Assembly (NCBI GenBank): GCA_029935295.1
Contig: JAOZKP010000149.1
Location: 1-7,025, forward strand
Source of the DNA: a bacterium
Lineage (GTDB): Bacteria > Desulfobacterota > Anaeroferrophillalia > Anaeroferrophillales > Tharpellaceae
Reading direction: 5' to 3'
DNA length: 7,025 nucleotides
In this document: piece by piece, positions 5,985 to 7,025 of the stretch
Layout of the letters: the number at the start of each line of letters is the position of its first letter
Numbering within the stretch: position 1 is the stretch's first letter
Made by a program: the position numbers and the translations under genes
Notes under the pieces: generated by a model
What the model was told of the DNA's origin: nothing
The model's database searches: none
Seen by the model: the letters and a program-made list of their open reading frames with translations, nothing else

Positions 5985-6743
5985 ATGTTGAAAATAAAAA
6001 ACCTCTCTTTTTCCTTCGGCAGTTATGCTGTACTTCGGGATATCTCTGTGAGCTATGAGCCGGGTCTGATTCATGGTTTGATTGGTCCTAACGGTTCCGG
6101 TAAAACGACGCTGTTAAAAAATATCTGCCGTATATATGAACCACACCAGGGACAGGTTGAGCTTTGCGGTCAGGATTGTCAAACCTTAGGCCGCCGCCGC
6201 TTGAGTTCTCTGGTCTCCTTAGTGCCGCAGAATCCCAAAGTGAATTTTCCGATTACGGTTTATGAACTGGTAAAGATGGGGCGCTATCCGCATCTTAAGC
6301 GTTTTCAGGCTTTGACGGAAAATGATCTGGAGGTGGTTGAGCGGGCTTTACAGGCAACCAATACCGACTCTTTACGGTCGCGTTCGGTTACGGAACTCTC
6401 CGGTGGCGAAGCCCAGCTGGTCTTGATCGCCCGGGCTCTGGCGACTGAAGCCCAGCTCATCCTTCTCGATGAACCGACTGCCAGCCTTGATGTCGGTAAT
6501 TCGCTGGCAATTATGGAGCTTTTACTGGAACTTAAAAAACAGGACAAAACCATGCTGGTTTCAGTACATGATCTTAATCAGGCCCGCCGTTTCTGTGACA
6601 CTATTACCATTCTCAAAGATGGTGAAATATACTATTATGGTTCCACCGCTCAGGCATTTACTGAAGCCGCGCTGGCCGATGTTTTTCGAGTCACACTTGC
6701 TGATCGCGATAATACGCTTGAATTTGCCAGTTTGCTTAAATAA
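5985..6743 (+). CDS. ABC transporter ATPase, FecE/BtuD-like
   Basis: Cytoplasmic nucleotide-binding subunit of an ABC transporter, 252 residues. All core motifs are intact: Walker A GPNGSGKTT (34-42), Q-loop Q82, signature LSGGEAQ (138-144), Walker B LILLDEP (158-164), D-loop SLD (167-169) and switch histidine H195 in SVHDLNQA. The stretch FPITVYELVKMGRYPHLKRF (88-107) and HDLNQARRFCD resemble the subfamily serving iron-siderophore, heme and cobalamin importers (FecE, FepC, BtuD). The substrate is therefore possibly a metal chelate or corrinoid, but this is inferred from resemblance only. No FecCD permease or substrate-binding protein is in the window; the only partner is the unrecognised membrane protein encoded upstream. 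The ATG at 5985 has only a distant AGGT (5969-5972), so translation may depend on coupling to the preceding gene. Confidence 0.92.
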   Translation: MLKIKNLSFSFGSYAVLRDISVSYEPGLIHGLIGPNGSGKTTLLKNICRIYEPHQGQVELCGQDCQTLGRRRLSSLVSLVPQNPKVNFPITVYELVKMGRYPHLKRFQALTENDLEVVERALQATNTDSLRSRSVTELSGGEAQLVLIARALATEAQLILLDEPTASLDVGNSLAIMELLLELKKQDKTMLVSVHDLNQARRFCDTITILKDGEIYYYGSTAQAFTEAALADVFRVTLADRDNTLEFASLLK

Positions 6744-6810
6744 TAGTAATTCAACTTTCTGAGTAAACTTGACTTGTTGAAATTATGACCCTTTATTGAA
6801 AAACAGTTTC

Positions 6811-6853
6811 CGCAAAGACGTTTATGCTCTTTGGGTACGAAGACGCCAAGAAA
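6811..6853. repeat. Degenerate CGCAAAGACG-type repeat block
   Basis: CGCAAAGACG (6811-6820) and CGAAGACGCCAAGAAAA (6838-6854) share AAGACG 25 bases apart. They resemble the short CGCAAAG/ACGCAAAG-type strings dispersed between genes in many environmental bacterial genomes. This is pattern recall, not a search, and the copy is degenerate. Confidence 0.25.
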
Positions 6854-6936
6854 ACCGAGATGGTGCTGACTTAGGCTTCGCCCCTCAGTAACTGTGGTCA
6901 AACTTTACATGTTGCTGGGAAACGCAAATGTCAAGT

Positions 6937-7010
6937 ATGACCCCGATTGTCACATAACAGACAAAAACCTGACCTGTCTCGATTGGGGTCATTGCTTTAG
7001 CTTTGACCCC
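6937..7010. repeat. TGACCCC motifs in both orientations
   Basis: ATGACCCC occurs at 6937-6944, its reverse complement GGGGTCAT at 6985-6992, and TGACCCC again at 7004-7010. The outer context is also mirrored: ATGACCCCGAT against ATTGGGGTCAT. A weaker TATGACCC lies at 6784-6791. The preceding AAATGTCAAG (6927-6936) is reminiscent of sequences flanking REP-associated IS200-like transposases, where ATGTCAAG and TGACCCC strings recur. No transposase is in the window, so the mobile-element link is an inference. The motif copies themselves are seen directly. Confidence 0.45.
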
Positions 7011-7025
7011 GTTTACGAGGGCGAA

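Larger units (their letters stand above)
6744..7025. other. Intergenic tail without a convincing gene
   Basis: These 282 bases follow the ABC ATPase gene. No open frame here resembles a protein family, and I see no tRNA or rRNA. The first part is AT-rich with a weak TTCAAC/GTTGAA pairing (6750-6755 with 6776-6781) and no T-run, so no clear terminator for the ATPase gene is visible. The middle has a CGCAAAGACG-like block and the end has repeated TGACCCC motifs, both listed separately. The stretch looks like repeat-derived or decayed intergenic DNA. Confidence 0.6.

Noticed and set aside
6824..6871. Short + strand frame beginning MLFGYEDAKK, within 6800-6871
   Set aside because: Only about two dozen codons between stops, with no ribosome binding site. 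It reads protein-like but cannot be told from chance; a gene remnant is possible.
6781..6880. GCAAAG string suggesting a c-di-GMP-I riboswitch
   Set aside because: The GCAAAG core lacks the preceding GAAA-type hairpin and the following receptor, and no gene follows within the window for it to control.
6650..6901. Minus-strand open frame of 83 codons at the right end
   Set aside because: About a third of it is antisense to the ABC ATPase gene, the rest is low-complexity and Lys/Asn/Ser-rich, and no family is recognisable.
1..7025. CRISPR array, tRNA, rRNA or complete insertion sequence
   Set aside because: No regularly spaced repeats, no cloverleaf with a CCA-type end, no rRNA-like blocks and no transposase frame were found on either strand.

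Overview
The window holds eight genes, all on the + strand and closely spaced, ending in about 280 bases without a convincing gene. The proteins suggest an anaerobic bacterium. It carries a COG2122 (UPF0280, ApbE-like) protein and a NIL-domain ferredoxin, which belong to the sulfide-dependent homocysteine route known from methanogens and found in many anaerobic bacteria. It also has a class I NifS/IscS cysteine desulfurase under an Rrf2-type regulator. Several Shine-Dalgarno-like sequences and a TTG start fit a bacterium. The sequence alone does not fix the phylum.

Layout: (1) 51-2065 is the 3' end of a tryptophan operon, trpB-trpA, with stop and start codons overlapping. (2) 2066-2135 is a short AT-rich gap with an inverted repeat and weak promoter-like boxes. 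(3) 2136-4980 is a sulfur/iron-sulfur cluster: COG2122 protein, NIL-2x[4Fe-4S] ferredoxin, Rrf2 regulator (true start a TTG overlapping the ferredoxin stop) and cysteine desulfurase. (4) 4981-5151 is non-coding and carries three hairpins in a row, the last a perfect 12-bp stem 16 bases before the next start codon. (5) 5152-6743 holds an unrecognised multi-pass membrane protein and a FecE/BtuD-type ABC ATPase, probably one transporter. (6) 6744-7025 is intergenic, with degenerate TGACCCC motifs in both orientations and a CGCAAAGACG-like block; it looks like decayed or flanking repeat DNA.

How the genes work together: TrpB and TrpA form tryptophan synthase. The COG2122 protein and NIL ferredoxin are predicted to help reduce and incorporate sulfide at aspartate semialdehyde to give homocysteine. 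The desulfurase mobilises sulfur from cysteine, and the Rrf2 protein, rich in cysteines at its predicted cluster site, is a good candidate to sense Fe-S or sulfur status for the group. The membrane protein and ATPase may move a metal chelate or other cofactor, but that rests on ATPase subfamily resemblance only. The most promising unknowns are this transporter pair and its structured leader, and the linkage of the homocysteine genes to an Rrf2-NifS module.
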